A stretch of DNA of 64,000 nt, taken from NCBI GenBank assembly GCA_963932145.1, contig OZ010613.1, positions 40,326,581 through 40,390,580 of the forward strand, written 5' to 3'. A program made the position numbers and the translations under genes. The notes beneath the pieces are model-generated. The model was not told where the DNA came from. It did not search any database and worked only from the letters and a program-made list of their open reading frames with translations. Shown one piece after another: positions 24,715-35,690 of this stretch (positions are counted from its first letter, which is position 1; every line of letters starts with the position of its first letter). Origin of the DNA: Acanthosepion lycidas. Taxonomy: Eukaryota; Mollusca; Cephalopoda; Sepiida; Sepiidae.

Positions 24715-25401
24715 TCATCAGGTTGTGTGTGTGTGTGTGTCTGTACGTTTATATATTGGATCGGATTTCCCACATTTTTCAACAGATTTCAACAAAACTT
24801 CACAAGACTATGTAAAATTACCTTGCGGTGGTTCTGGCAGTGCCAAAAAGTGGAAAAACACAATTGTTTTTGCATGAAATGAATTTGAAAACACGATTAA
24901 GAGGCATCACGAGAATGAAAGGGGGGAAACTCATATCGAGTATATACATATTATAAAACCCAGGGTGTGTGCGCGTGTGTGTTCGTTTATATATGGGATC
25001 AGATTTCCTACATTTTTCAACCGATTTAAACAAAACTTTACTTTTTTTTTGGCAGGTAGTGTTTCTTATTGTCTTGCACACTTTTTTCTTTATTTTTACA
25101 TTCAGAATGCTTTAAAAATTCCATTTACAAGACAATTGTTTATAATAAAATTCTATTCAATCAGTAGACTCATAATGATTGAAAACGGTTTTGTTAGAGT
25201 TTGGGTTTGACCAATTCGTTAAAAAAAAAAAAAAATAAAATAAAAAAAAAAAAAAATAAAAAAAATAATAATTAAGACATGCGTGTCCGTCAACCTTAAA
25301 CAATAATCTTTGTCAATTTTATTTTTCAGTTTTTATGATGGTCGAGACTTGATCTATCTCTTACTGTTACATCCCCGGGCAACGCCAGGCTCTACTGCTA
25401 G
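24715..25401 (+). mobile_element. Non-autonomous Helitron, 3' end intact
   Basis: The 3' end shows the Helitron signature: a hairpin 'ccccgggcaacgccagg' (stem CCCGG/CCaGG, loop GCAACG) at 25373-25389 followed eight bases later by CTAG at 25398-25401 and then T, as expected for insertion between A and T. The body has two copies of a segment starting with a TG-rich run, 'cgtttatatattggatcgga' at 24746 and 'cgtttatatatgggatcaga' at 24983, each followed by 'catttttcaac.gattt.aa'. The 5' end is uncertain: 'tcatatcgag' at 24932 or a position near 24715. Confidence 0.65.
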
Positions 25402-26610
25402 TGTACAATAAATGATCCTCACTACCATCCAGGTCATTACTTATACCACATTTTTTGAAAGACTTTACAACAATTTTAGTTGTAATAGCATTATGAGATT
25501 TCAACACCAATTCACATAATTGGGCTATTGATAGGCATTTCATTCTTCCACACAGTGTCATTTCATATCTTCCTCCTGCCATCCATTTAAACTATTCTTG
25601 ACACATTTTATTCTTGAATGGATTGTTGATACTCAGATCAAGTGGCTACAGCTGTGAAGCAAGGCTACCAGGAATTACAGCTAACGTTGTATTCATTTCT
25701 CTTGCTAGTTTTTTTAGTGTGGTCTGTCCTGTGTGCTCTGAACTGATCACATAGTAGCAAAGCATTTTTTCATAGACCACCTGGCCAATTGGACCACACC
25801 TTTTTCCATCTACACCCTAACTCCCACTTCATCCATCCAGCCTTTGTGCTGCCCAATAATATGAATTCCATCTGGAAATTTTTCCTTGGGCAAGGTTTTC
25901 CTTTTGAAAATCAACAATGGTGGTAGTTTGGTGCCATCGGCGTAACAAGCTAAAACTGCGGTGTAGTGAATCTTTTCATGACAGGTGGTTTTAATAGTCA
26001 CGGTTTCGGTACCTTTCACATCTATGCTTTTATAAGAAGGTATGTCAAATGTTAAATGTTAAAAGGAATTTCATCCATATTCCCAATCTGGTTAAGTTTG
26101 AATGAGTTCTTTCTAGCATTAATGATAAATTGATAAAAAGTTTGTTCATAGTCACCTGGCATTTTTTTTTTTTTAGATATTTTAGTTCTTGTTTGTAAAC
26201 ATAACTTGTTTTGGTTCAGGAACTGAAAACATCAAGACGTGTTTGCCTTTGAAGTCTTTTACTTCTATGTTCATTGCGAGTTTTCTTACTTCCAAGATTA
26301 TGATTTTCATACTAACTGCAAACGCCAAGTTTGTTTTCCATTGTCCATGTAAGTCTCTCTTTAACTGTGGCCATTTTGCTGGTACTTGATGTAAATTGTG
26401 CTTTGTTTTCTTTCCAACTTCACTCAATTGATCTTCTTGCTTCCTCTACTACTGAATCATTTTTTCGGTAGGTGGTGGTCCAAAGTGTCTTTCTGTTGCT
26501 ATGTTACCATATTCTTTGACATATAGTACAACGTGTAGCTTGTATGTGATAGTATAAGTAAATTGTTTTGATGAACTTGCCATTGGTGATGATTTCCAGG
26601 ACAAGAAAAG
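25402..26610 (-). pseudogene. Pogo/Tigger transposase pseudogene
   Basis: In minus-strand order three recognisable parts remain. An N-terminal helix-turn-helix segment at about 26450-26610 includes 'ERHFGPPPTEKMI', typical of pogo/CENP-B-like transposases. A DDE-domain part at 25650-26020 contains 'YTAVLACYADGTKLPPLLIF' and, in another frame near 25745, 'CDQFRAHRT', which holds the second catalytic aspartate region. A C-terminal part at 25405-25570 contains 'KSFKKCGISNDLDGSEDHLL'. Several frame changes and stops separate these pieces, so no functional protein is expected. The Helitron insertion at 25401 removes whatever followed the C-terminal motif. Confidence 0.85.
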
Positions 26611-26987
26611 CTTGTGATGTGTGTGACAGCCTGATGGTAAGAGTGTAAGCAAACCATCAAGATCAAGAGCAGAAAGGCTCCCACTATTGCTAGTAAACAA
26701 AACACGTATAAGCTTGTGGCTTGGCTCCAGAAAGATTTATAGTCTTGGAAATACTTATAACAGCTAAGTATTAAGGTCACATCATATAAAAGGCTGAATT
26801 AGATAACTAACATTATAGTGTAATGACTCAACATATAAATCCATGTCTCTGTCAGTTAAGCCAATTGGGTAAACATCCAAGCTTACTCGAGCCTGGGTAT
26901 TGCCTTACAGTCATCTTGGAAGACACACATTTTTTAGACTTTTTTTTTTTTTTCTTAGGAAAAAAATGCATCTTGTAAGCTGGAAAA

Positions 26988-27190
26988 TACAAAATTATAT
27001 ATATATATATATCAAAACCTATTTTCATTCACTGACACTTGTTAATTAGTATTTTGAATCTTCCTGTGGTTATAAGTTCTTTCAGAATCTCAGAATTAAG
27101 AGTATTTTTATATCTACTCTTACTACCAGGTACTGAAACTGGTATGGAATAAAAGCAACAATTGTACAATTATATTTATATATAAAATTG

Positions 27191-27261
<71 letters not shown>

Positions 27262-27292
27262 CGATTATAGGTGCAGTTTAATTTATAATTGC
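26988..27292. other. Spacer with (CA)n(TA)n microsatellite
   Basis: CA/TA repeats occupy 27191-27260, immediately left of the foldback element; nothing else was recognised. Confidence 0.6.
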
Positions 27293-27526
27293 ATGAATCA
27301 TTCATACAAAAAACAAATATAGAAGTTAATGATTTAAATGGTGAGAATACATCTTCGCAAACAATTTCAATAAGATACACTTATGCAACTGGAATTTATA
27401 AACAGGGATCATATCATTCATATACAGGTTTGGGGTTAGTGTATCTTATTGAAATTGTTTGCGAAGTTGTATTCTTGCCATTTAAATCATTAACCTCTAT
27501 ATTTGTTTTTTGTATGAATGATTCAT
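27293..27526. repeat. Foldback element: 87-bp inverted arms, 60-bp spacer
   Basis: The left arm 27293-27379 and right arm 27440-27526 are reverse complements with about four mismatches, and the spacer is 27380-27439. Both sides are flanked by mirrored dinucleotide tracts (CA then TA on the left, TA then TG on the right, 27547-27580). No terminal repeat family or target duplication was recognised. Short open frames crossing it are by-products. Confidence 0.85.
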
Positions 27527-27547
27527 GTAATATTATTTATTTATATT

Positions 27548-27580
<33 letters not shown>

Positions 27581-28324
27581 TAACATTACCATCATTGTCT
27601 TTCCTATTACTGTCACGGTGTGCTCATTACAAGACTATTGTCAAAATGATAGACAAATGGATAGGATACAGGGAGATTTAGATTTTTTGCTATTTTCAGA
27701 CGTATTAATGCAACTGCAACATTTACACTTGGGTCCAGAATTTGTATGCAAATTGCAATTACTTTTGTCAGGCTTTATTTTAAATATTAACTGTATGAAA
27801 ATACATGACAGATGTTGCTCAAAGCTACACACTATAGCCAGTTCTGGTGTTATGAAAGCAGAGTTCAAATCTCACCTGAAGCCATTTACTACTAATTTCT
27901 GAAAAGCAAATTTGAAAGTCAAAGAATCTATTGCCCTAAAAATGTTATGATTAAAGACGTGATATATAAAATTGGAAAAAAAGTGTCAAATAAAAAATCT
28001 GTCAATATAAAAATAAATAAAGTTTGAACCTTTCCACCATTCTGCCAAAAGAAAACCTCTCCAAATATCATCAGAATTAGACTAGCCCTGATGATAACCA
28101 GAAAGCAATACTAACTGAAGAGATCTTTCAAAAACTGAAAAAAAATTATCAAAATAAAAAAAAAGAAAAAATGAAATTCTCTCAAATTTATAACAGAAAT
28201 ACAGTATTAAGAAAGGTGTTTTGGATTGTGAGAAGAAAAAAATCTGACAATGATTTCTGACAGAGGGAAACAAAAAGAATAATTTAATTATAAAATCAGT
28301 TTGACATATTTTACATGCCATGTG
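27527..28324. other. A+T-rich DNA, nothing recognised
   Basis: The TG microsatellite at 27557-27580 belongs to the foldback flank. The remainder has no coding or repeat match that I could support. Confidence 0.45.
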
Positions 28325-28722
28325 CCTTTAGGATGTGAGCAATCATGGTTCTCTACAACTTCCTATCCTTTGTAGCTCTTAGCAATGTTTGCCTTTTTAC
28401 TGTCCCTCCAATTCTCCATTCTGACATTCATTTACACAAATGAATTACATAGGTTACTTGCCATTTCCCTTCTGTCCCTCTTGCCTTAGACATGTCCTGT
28501 AAGATTCTACTATTCCAAGTATATGCCTTTTCTCAATGTGTCCCAGAAATTTCTACGCTTTCTGATTCTAAGTGACTTTTTTGTTTCTATTTTCCTTAAA
28601 ATGTCCTTGTTGTTTACATATTGTCCATGGTATTCTTAAAATCCTACTGTAGAACCACATCTGTTGCCTCAGTTCTTCTCTTCATCTGTGAGGAAACTGT
28701 TCGGCATTCACTGCCATATATG
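28325..28722 (-). mobile_element. 5'-truncated LINE fragment (family B)
   Basis: The reverse complement reads 'tatggcagtgaatgccgaac', then 'agtttcctcacagatgaaga', matching the family B copies at 37060 and 40680 ('agcagtgaa', 'cagatgaag'). It ends toward lower coordinates near the 'gagaaccatgattgctcaca' block. It is adjacent to the tandem 'ttga/ttca' terminus of the next SINE. Confidence 0.75.
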
Positions 28723-29412
28723 ATTAATTGATTGATTGATTGATTGATTGATTCATTCATTCATTTTCTATGGCTTATCAACTCCTTGCAGGTCATTTAA
28801 AGCCAGAAATATTTTTAGAACATAAGATAATAATGTTTTAGTGGTACAAGTTTGGTTTGATTTGGTTTATAGCATATCAACCTCAAAGGGTCATTTAATG
28901 CAGTCAACTTTTTTTAACTGGTAATATTTTCTTTTGTCAAAAATCTATTGCTGGTAATATATACATATATTTTTTTTTTTTTTTAAATGTATTGCTGGTA
29001 ATAGTTTTCTTTTCTTCAAAAATTTATTTCTGGTAATAATTTTTTTTTTTTTTAACAAAGTTTTTCTGTTGGACATAATTTATCATCTTACCCTGGACAC
29101 GGATGTAGTTTATCGCCATGCCCAGGATGGAGTGATACAAGTTTACTAATTAAACCATAGCTGGGAGGAGAAGGAGATTATACCTTTCTCAAGATTATAT
29201 AAAATTAATATAAGTGAATACCTGACTAGAAATGGAACTTGGATCTCTGGTTAACAATTCCAAGTCGTTATCTATTACATCACCCACAAATCCACACTTA
29301 CAGTACCTGGTATTCACAAGCAGTCAACTATCTAAGTTCTGACCAGGCTCAATGTTGCTTAACTTCAATGGAAAGCAGTGTTTCAACTGGATGTGGCCAT
29401 AAGCCTTAAGAG
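28723..29412 (-). mobile_element. 5S/tRNA SINE carrying a nested retroposon
   Basis: On minus the 5S-like head starts near 29411 (plus strand 'ggccataagccttaagag'), followed by the tRNA-like segment ('aacaattccaagtcgttatc' on plus), the body, and the tail at 28770-28810 with a (TTGA)n/(TTCA)n terminus at 28723-28764. The body is split by retroposon N2 at 28854-29131. Without the insert the SINE would be about 400 bp, the usual length for this family here. Confidence 0.85.
28854..29131 (-). mobile_element. Composite short retroposon N, copy 2, nested in a SINE
   Basis: Flanked by a 13-bp target duplication, 'gtggtacaagttt' (28841-28853) and 'gtgatacaagttt' (29132-29144). On minus it starts with two head units ('cctgggcatggcgataaact' and a second unit 'ccagggtaagatgataaatt'). 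Four 'attaccag' blocks follow, and it ends in the tail 'gcattaaatgaccctttgag' and 'ttgatatgctataaaccaaa'. The clean target duplication shows insertion by retroposition into an older SINE. Confidence 0.8.
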
Positions 29413-29650
29413 AACTGATATTAAATAGAAGTTCAGCATTCTTTTCTTTACTGATAATGAATTTTTTTCTGTTTTTTAGCATTTTCTTTAATTTTTGGAA
29501 GGCATTTTTTGCTATTCCATTGCATCCTCTCGAGAACCAAATAGAAAACTGTCTCCACCTAACAAAGTGGAATTTTATGATTGCTTTAACTGACCAGCAA
29601 AAATGTTAACACACATGATGAAGCTAACAGTTCCTCCTTTTCAAAACATT
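29413..29650. other. Short spacer, nothing recognised
   Basis: Lies between the nested SINE and the family A LINE; no match was found. Confidence 0.4.
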
Positions 29651-30565
29651 ATTGTTTTTTTTTAATCATTTCACTCCAATCAAGGCACTAAAGCAATCAA
29701 GAAGTAGTGGGTTACTGAGTGTGAAAGAATATGAGAAAGGGAGAAACATTAAGGAGAGAAAACAATAAAAATACAAAAATTAAGAAAACAGAAGGAAACA
29801 TTTGACATTGATCATCAAAAAAATTTAAATGCAAAGTTGACTGGAAAGCAATAAGTCGTAAGAGTTCCACAAGCAAGAAGTGCAAGAGAAGAAATTGCTA
29901 GCCATTTCAAATGTTAAATGATGAAACCTTGCCACCAATCTAGTACTGCCCTTAAATTCACAAAGTCTACATACCATACAGGAAAGTTCATCAAAACAAT
30001 TATCATGAAAGTATTTATAGAAAACGCACAGAGAAGCTATAGTATGGTGATGGTAGAGTGACTGAAGCCGAGATACTAGATAAGAACTGATAGCATGACA
30101 CAGTGAACCAACTTTCTTAGCAGTAGAACTACCAACAGATTCAATATAATCTTTCCACTTGAAGTTAGCAGAAAACCTTCTTGGGCTAATAAGGTACAAG
30201 GGGTCACTCTTCTGGAGGTTATCATTAGCCATGCTGATTAAAACAAAAAAGATGATTAAAAGAGAGCATTTTGGGGGCTGTTAAAATTAACAAGCCATTC
30301 CTTACCCTAGGTCATTTTTGAGATCAGCTGCCAATTTGATCTTATGAACTGATCAGACTTACCATTAAGACAGGCATAAATAGTTGTGTCACCAGTATAG
30401 ATACAGAGTTGAGAACTGATAACATCAGGAAGGTGATTGATGAAAATTAGAAACAACATAGGTACAAGGACAGAGCCCTGGGGGACACTTACATTAATGT
30501 AAAATGATATAGAGAAGAGTGGTTGTTCAAGCCACTTTCCTTTTGTGATTTGTTAAGGACTGAAT
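29651..30565 (-). mobile_element. LINE with reverse-transcriptase remnants and 3' tail (family A)
   Basis: On minus, from about 30500, 'VPQGSVLVPMLFLIFINHLP' is followed by 'IYTGDTTIYACL' (the region of the reverse-transcriptase catalytic YADD box, here altered to YTGD). Further on come 'SDPLYLI', 'FKWKDYIESVGSSTAKKVGS' and 'ASLCVFYKYFHDNCFDELS', typical of the C-terminal part of jockey/CR1-group LINE ORF2. A 3' UTR follows, ending in 'ttgattggagtgaaatgatt' and an A-run at about 29656-29668. The longest continuous frame covers 29825-30232. Stops and a changed catalytic box show it is inactive. Confidence 0.85.
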
Positions 30566-31614
30566 CAGATCAAAAAAATTGTCCAGAAATATCATCACCT
30601 TTTAATGACATTATCAGAAAATAAGAGCAATGACTAGAGTAAATTTAAAATTTATTAGTAATTTTTTAACACGCAAAGTACCTAAAATTCAACAAAATAT
30701 TAGATTACTTAGAATATATTCCTAAATTTTTAAGATTATTTAGTAGTTAAACGATATAAAAAAGGTGCTCACATTATATTAAATTTTTAGTTATATCCCC
30801 CATAGAAAAAAAATTCTACCAGAAAATTGTCAACACCTCATAAAAACACTGACATCTGTGTTAGAAAATGCTTTTCTTAAAAGTAAGCAACGTTTGTTTC
30901 AAATCAAATTAATTAAACTTTAAAATTAAATCAGTTAATCATCCTCAAAGTTTCAGAAAAGCATATTTTATTTTTGAAAGATTTTTTAATAAGAGAATTA
31001 TGTTGTGTTTATAGGATTCGCTGATATGGTTGATTTATAACAATGATAGTAAAAAAAAAAAAAAAAATCATCACAGTCAATTTAAATTTGATTTGAAATA
31101 CAGCAAAGTATTTTACTTATTGGAAATATTAAATTAAATCTAGTTTTAGCTTTAAATTAAAACTAGAAAAATTCAAGAAAGATTTTTCATTTTAAAAATA
31201 CATTTTAAAACTTAGGTATCACTTTACTCTGGTTGGAGGTACCTACATCTAACCATTATCAGCTCGTAAAAAACAAGTGCCCCAAATCTTCCACTTATAG
31301 TCGTTTTAAAAAAGAAAACCTGCTGCACCAGGGGTAAAACATTTGAAATATTTTGTTAGTGTTATCTTTTAGTCTCCCTAATGAGATTTTTTTTAAATTC
31401 TGGTTCAACGGCAGAAATCATGTTTCAGAGTTGGGTGGAGACACTTAAAAAAAACTGAGCTTTGGCATAAAAAAATAAGTAGATGATAATGTGTCAGGAA
31501 CTATTTTTATTTTTTTATGACAGGTGAAAAAAAATACATTCATTGGTACATGAAATATTGAATGCTCAGGTCACAGAGCTGACCCACCATTTTATCAGGC
31601 ATTAAGGAAACATC

Positions 31615-31656
<42 letters not shown>

Positions 31657-32202
31657 AAATAAAGAAATAACACAGTCTAAAGACAAAACTCCTTTGCTGT
31701 AAGTTTATTACTCACCCTACCACTCTCATGCCGTAATTTATAAATTCTATGACAGACGAGGTCAGTGATTCACTTGCATAACCCAAAACACTTCATGGTT
31801 TATTTACTTTTTATGATGATATACCATTTATTTATTTTTTTAGCGATGACAAAACAATGCCTTGTACACAATGACATCTATTTGTATGGCTGTTTTATTT
31901 GTTATCAAATCTTAATTTTCATAACAAAATAAATAAATAAAAATAAAAAATACATGACCCCCCACCCCCGGCAGTGGTGGGTAAATAGCTATTCATTTTT
32001 TTACTTTAATTCAAAGTAAAGATTCAGTTAAGCTAAACCTAAAATTTATTTTTAAACCAATGTAATTTGGGGGACTTTTTTTTTTTTTTTTTTTTTTTAA
32101 AAGTGGAAGCAAGTGAACAGGCTCAAAAATGGGAGCCCTATTTACAGTTTACTTAAAGTACAAAATGGACCCTGACATTATGTCCAATAATGTTAGAATT
32201 AA
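30566..32202. other. A+T-rich DNA, nothing recognised
   Basis: Contains poly-A at 31049-31067 and 31619-31654, a C-run near 31960 and a T-run at 32078-32098. No coding exon was found on either strand by eye. Confidence 0.5.
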
Positions 32203-33788
32203 TCTTTATAATAAATGCAAAAATCTGTGTGTGTCATCTTTTTCAATTAAAAGTACACAACTCTAACTTTTTAATATCTCATCTTCAAATGAGACTTGCT
32301 CATCCAGAATTGAAATTGAATCCTCAGATTGCAAATCTAGCTCTCTATGAAATTGAAGACAAAGTGATGAACTTGGCTCATAGACATCTCAGCAATTTTG
32401 GTCTGCTAAATCCAAACAGAAACTGGAGAAATCAACTGAAAAATTTTGAGAGGAACAGGATACAACATGGAAGAACTTTGGCAATATGTTCAAAACAATG
32501 AGCTCCTGTTGAACCAAGATCAACAGCAAGTGTATCAGAAGCTCCTTAATGAAATTCAACAACAACAATGGAGGGATTTTCTTCTTAGATGCGCCTGGTG
32601 GTACAGGTAAAACTTTTGTAACTAACTTATCTGTAGTAAGACTCCAAAGAAATGTAGCACTAGCAGCAGCATCTGGAATTGCTGCTACCCTCTTGCCTGG
32701 TGAGCATACAGTACACAGTACCTTCAAACTTCCATTGGATTTTAACTACTATGAAACCCCTATTTGCAACATCAAAAGAGGAACCAACTTGACTAAGCTA
32801 CTAGAGGAGACAAGCTTCAATGTCTGGGATGAAGTGAGCATTTGAGCCCATTGACTCAAAGACAGAATTCACAAATCATGGGAGGTATCACTGTGCTACT
32901 CTGGTGATTTTAGACAAACATTACCAATCATTGCAAGAAGAACTCCAGCTGATGAAATCAATGCTTGCCTGAATAATTCTTACATCTTACATGTTCAAAG
33001 ACTCAGCCTGTAAACAAACATCAGAGTTAAAATCACAGGTGAAGCAAGAAGATTTGCTGCTTTGAAATTGCAGTTTGGCAATGGAACCATCAAAATGGAC
33101 CACAATGGAGATATTTCACTCTCGAATGGTTGTGGAGTTTCAGTCTCAAGTATCCAAAACTTGATTATCCAAATATTAAATACCTTTTCATGGATTCAAA
33201 CTGGCTTTGTGAAATTGCCATATTAACTCCCAAGAATCAAACTGTGGATAGCATCAACTGGAATCTTCTCCAAGAAATTCCAAAAGAAAGCATGAAGTAC
33301 TTTCCATAAGTACTGTGGTTGAACAAGAGCAGGCAGTGAATTATCCAATAGAGTTCCTGAACTCATTGAATCCTCCTGGAATGCCATCACACAAGCTGGA
33401 ACTAAAAGAAAATGTGCCAGTTATGCTATTAAGAAGTCTGGATCCTCCAAAGCTTTTTAATGGAACAAGGTTAATTGTCAAGAAGATGCTTCCACATCTC
33501 TTGGAAGCAGAGTTTCTTACTGGTCCAGGAAAGAGTTTTACCTTCAAGAATCCCCTTAATTCCTCCAAATATTCAAAAGACTCCAGTTTCCAGCATGAGT
33601 GAGCTATGCAATGCCAATAAGTCCCAAAGACAATCAATCATTGAAAGTAACTGAACTTCATCTGATAGAATCCTGTTTTTCTCATTACCATGTTGGTTGT
33701 TCAAATGTCGGGAATAGAAAAAAAGCTATTTGTACTGACCCCTAATTGGAAAACCAACAATGTTTATTATCATGCAACCTTGCAATAA
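32203..33788 (+). mobile_element. Internally deleted Helitron
   Basis: The left end fits a Helitron 5' terminus (A followed by TC at 32203). The first bases, 'tctttataataaatgc', match 'tctatgtaataaatgc' at 55254, and both continue into a TGTG-containing stretch. Helicase sequence starts within 90 bp, so the Rep/HUH nuclease half is missing. The helicase reading ends at a stop at 33786-33788. No hairpin plus CTRR terminus was found after it, so the 3' end is lost or unrecognised. Confidence 0.75.
32285..33788 (+). pseudogene. Helitron PIF1-like helicase pseudogene
   Basis: Visible in order: 'LYEIEDKVMNLAHRHLSNFG' (32340-32400), the segment ahead of the helicase core; Walker A 'DAPGGTGKTF' (32588-32617); 'SGIAATLLPGEHTVHSTFKL' (32670-32730); a Walker B-like 'NVWDEVS' (about 32818-32838); a late core segment 'LNPPGMPSHKLELKENVPVM' (33365-33425) and 'LFNGTRLIVKKM' (33455-33490); then in another frame 'SLKVTELHLIESCFSHYHVG' (33640-33700) and 'KTNNVYYHATLQ' before the stop. 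Frame changes and stops separate the pieces. Family knowledge: these helicases act in rolling-circle transposition. This copy cannot encode a working enzyme. Confidence 0.85.
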
Positions 33789-33911
33789 GTTTCAAATAGA
33801 CAAACTTTATCACTGTTTTGACTTTTGATGAAAACTGTTTGAAAAATATTGTTCAAGTTTAATAAAATTTAATACGTACTCAAAGCATGAAGCGTCATTG
33901 TTGAAAATGAA

Positions 33912-33943
<32 letters not shown>

Positions 33944-34142
33944 TTATTTTTATAGAGTCGGTAACATTTTTTTCTAAATCCACGAATTGAATTTTTACTT
34001 TCAGAAAAAAAAAAAAAAAAATTTTCATCTTTTCTTTAGGGTTTCAGTACCTTAGAATTCTGAACAAGGGCTAAAAATGGACAAAAAAAAATAACAGTTC
34101 AGTAACTCAGTTAATTAAATTGTAACCATGATTAAAAATTTA

Positions 34143-34180
<38 letters not shown>

Positions 34181-35589
34181 AAGAAAGAAAGAAAGAAAAA
34201 GCTATTTCTCTTAAAAAGGTCACCATTCATTCAAAACGCATTTTTCCTACGAAAACACAAAATTTAATTTTTAACGGAACCATTTTTTTTAGCCTTTACC
34301 TAGATAACGCAATAATTGAAGTAAAATTTTTAAAAGTATAACCGATGAATTTGAACACAAAGAAAGAAGACATGATCTTTTCATTTTCAGAGAAAAAAAA
34401 TTAATTGAAGCTGAAGATTGGTCTATATTAATTTCAACAAAGGAAAAAAGACGAAACAAAAGATCGCATTTCCATTTTATTTCACCGAGGAAAGAAAAAA
34501 AAAACAGACATTTTTTAGTAAAACAAAAGGAGTTTACTGTCTAACTGGTAATTAGAGTGAAATTGGATTATTTGAAATAATTAACTGAGGAAAACGCTTT
34601 ATTTTTTAAATTAATTAATCAATTTTCATTTGCACACATAAAGAACATTACAAAAACAAAGATATTTCCTGTGTGAATAGGAATCACGTTTTTAACGTTC
34701 GCGTTCCATTGAATTCGGGTTTTTCAGCAAATCATTCAGGGAGGAATGTTAATTGTTGTTGACTAATTAATTACATTGCTTAGCTTCTTTTTTTTCTTTT
34801 TTTAATCATTAAAGGAAAATCTTATTTCTTCTTCGTACGATCTCCATAACTCTTATTTATTACTTTAATAATAATAATAAGAGTTTCTTAGCAGCCATAT
34901 GGTCAAACAAAAAGCTAAAAATAACAAATAGAAAAATTATGCAAAGAAACAAATGCGTTTATTTACAACGGGATGTAAAAAAAAAAACAAAAAACAAAAA
35001 AAACAAGGGAGGGTATATGTAGGGAATGTCAAATTCCCGAAATGCCCTTGATGAATATTAAACAGATACGTGCCCTCAAGTACAGGAGGCGGAATTCTTT
35101 TAGTATATTTTCAAGAGAATAAAAAATAAACAAAAATAAAATCATTTGCAACAACAATCAGCTATGGGCGTTGGCGTGTCGTGGGGCTACTCTTTGTTCA
35201 CTCACCCACGCATAAAGATCAAGATGGTTTGACGAGAGGGGCAGAATCTATTGTAAACAAACACAGCCTGCAAGTTGTTAACATGTTCTGCAGGTGGAAA
35301 CACTAGATTTGAGAGGATTTCTTTTCATTACTAAAACGGTAAAACCACAGTAGTAGTGCCCAAATTTAACTGTTTTTAACGTTCCGTGACAGAAAAGGAT
35401 ACAATTTTGATTTTCTGCAATTATGACAAAGTAAATAAAACATACGCGATCTTTAAATTAAAAAATATATTTTAAAATTTTAACAGCGTGCTGTTAATCA
35501 TTACCAGAGAAATTAGTTGCAGCGGACATAGAAGTATTTTAAAAATGTAGATCCTATGTTTCCAGTTCCTTCTACTTCAGCTCTATGCT
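33789..35589. other. Intronic DNA, partly less repetitive
   Basis: 33900-34200 is A-rich with poly-A at 34148-34178. From about 34620 to 35450 simple repeats are sparser, and a stretch at 35150-35330 has more balanced base composition with motifs such as 'tgtaaaca' (35252) and 'caggtgg' (35292). No coding frame was found. Confidence 0.45.
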
Positions 35590-35690
35590 CCTCACTTGTC
35601 CTTTCTTACACTCTATAACTCCACCCACACAGTAACCCTCTACCTTAAGTGGCTCTTGTGCCTTGTATTGAGTATTAAAAAAAAATAAAT
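35590..35690 (+). repeat. Interspersed repeat Q, fragment
   Basis: The block 'gtaaccctctaccttaagtg' followed by 'gctcttg' matches, in reverse complement, 47070-47100 ('caagagccactcatggtaga', 'gggttac'). Only the end of the family is present. Confidence 0.55.

Larger units (their letters stand above)
24357..26987 (-). mobile_element. Pogo/Tigger-type DNA transposon, degenerate, with nested Helitron
   Basis: Terminal inverted repeats are visible. The left end reads 'ttttctggtttggaagacac' and the right end, reverse-complemented, 'ttttccagcttacaagatgc'; both are flanked by TA, the target duplication used by pogo and Tc1/mariner elements. The ends also contain subterminal near-palindromes ('tgcatcttgtaagc' and 'cttggaagacacaca'). 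Transposase remnants lie between 25402 and 26610 on minus. About 690 bp at 24715-25401 belongs to a Helitron-like insertion. Confidence 0.75.

Noticed and set aside
24718-25000. CRISPR-like or regulatory repeat pair (two TG-rich leaders with 'ggatc.gattt' blocks)
   Set aside because: Only two diverged copies, in a eukaryotic genome, and explained by a Helitron ending at 25401.
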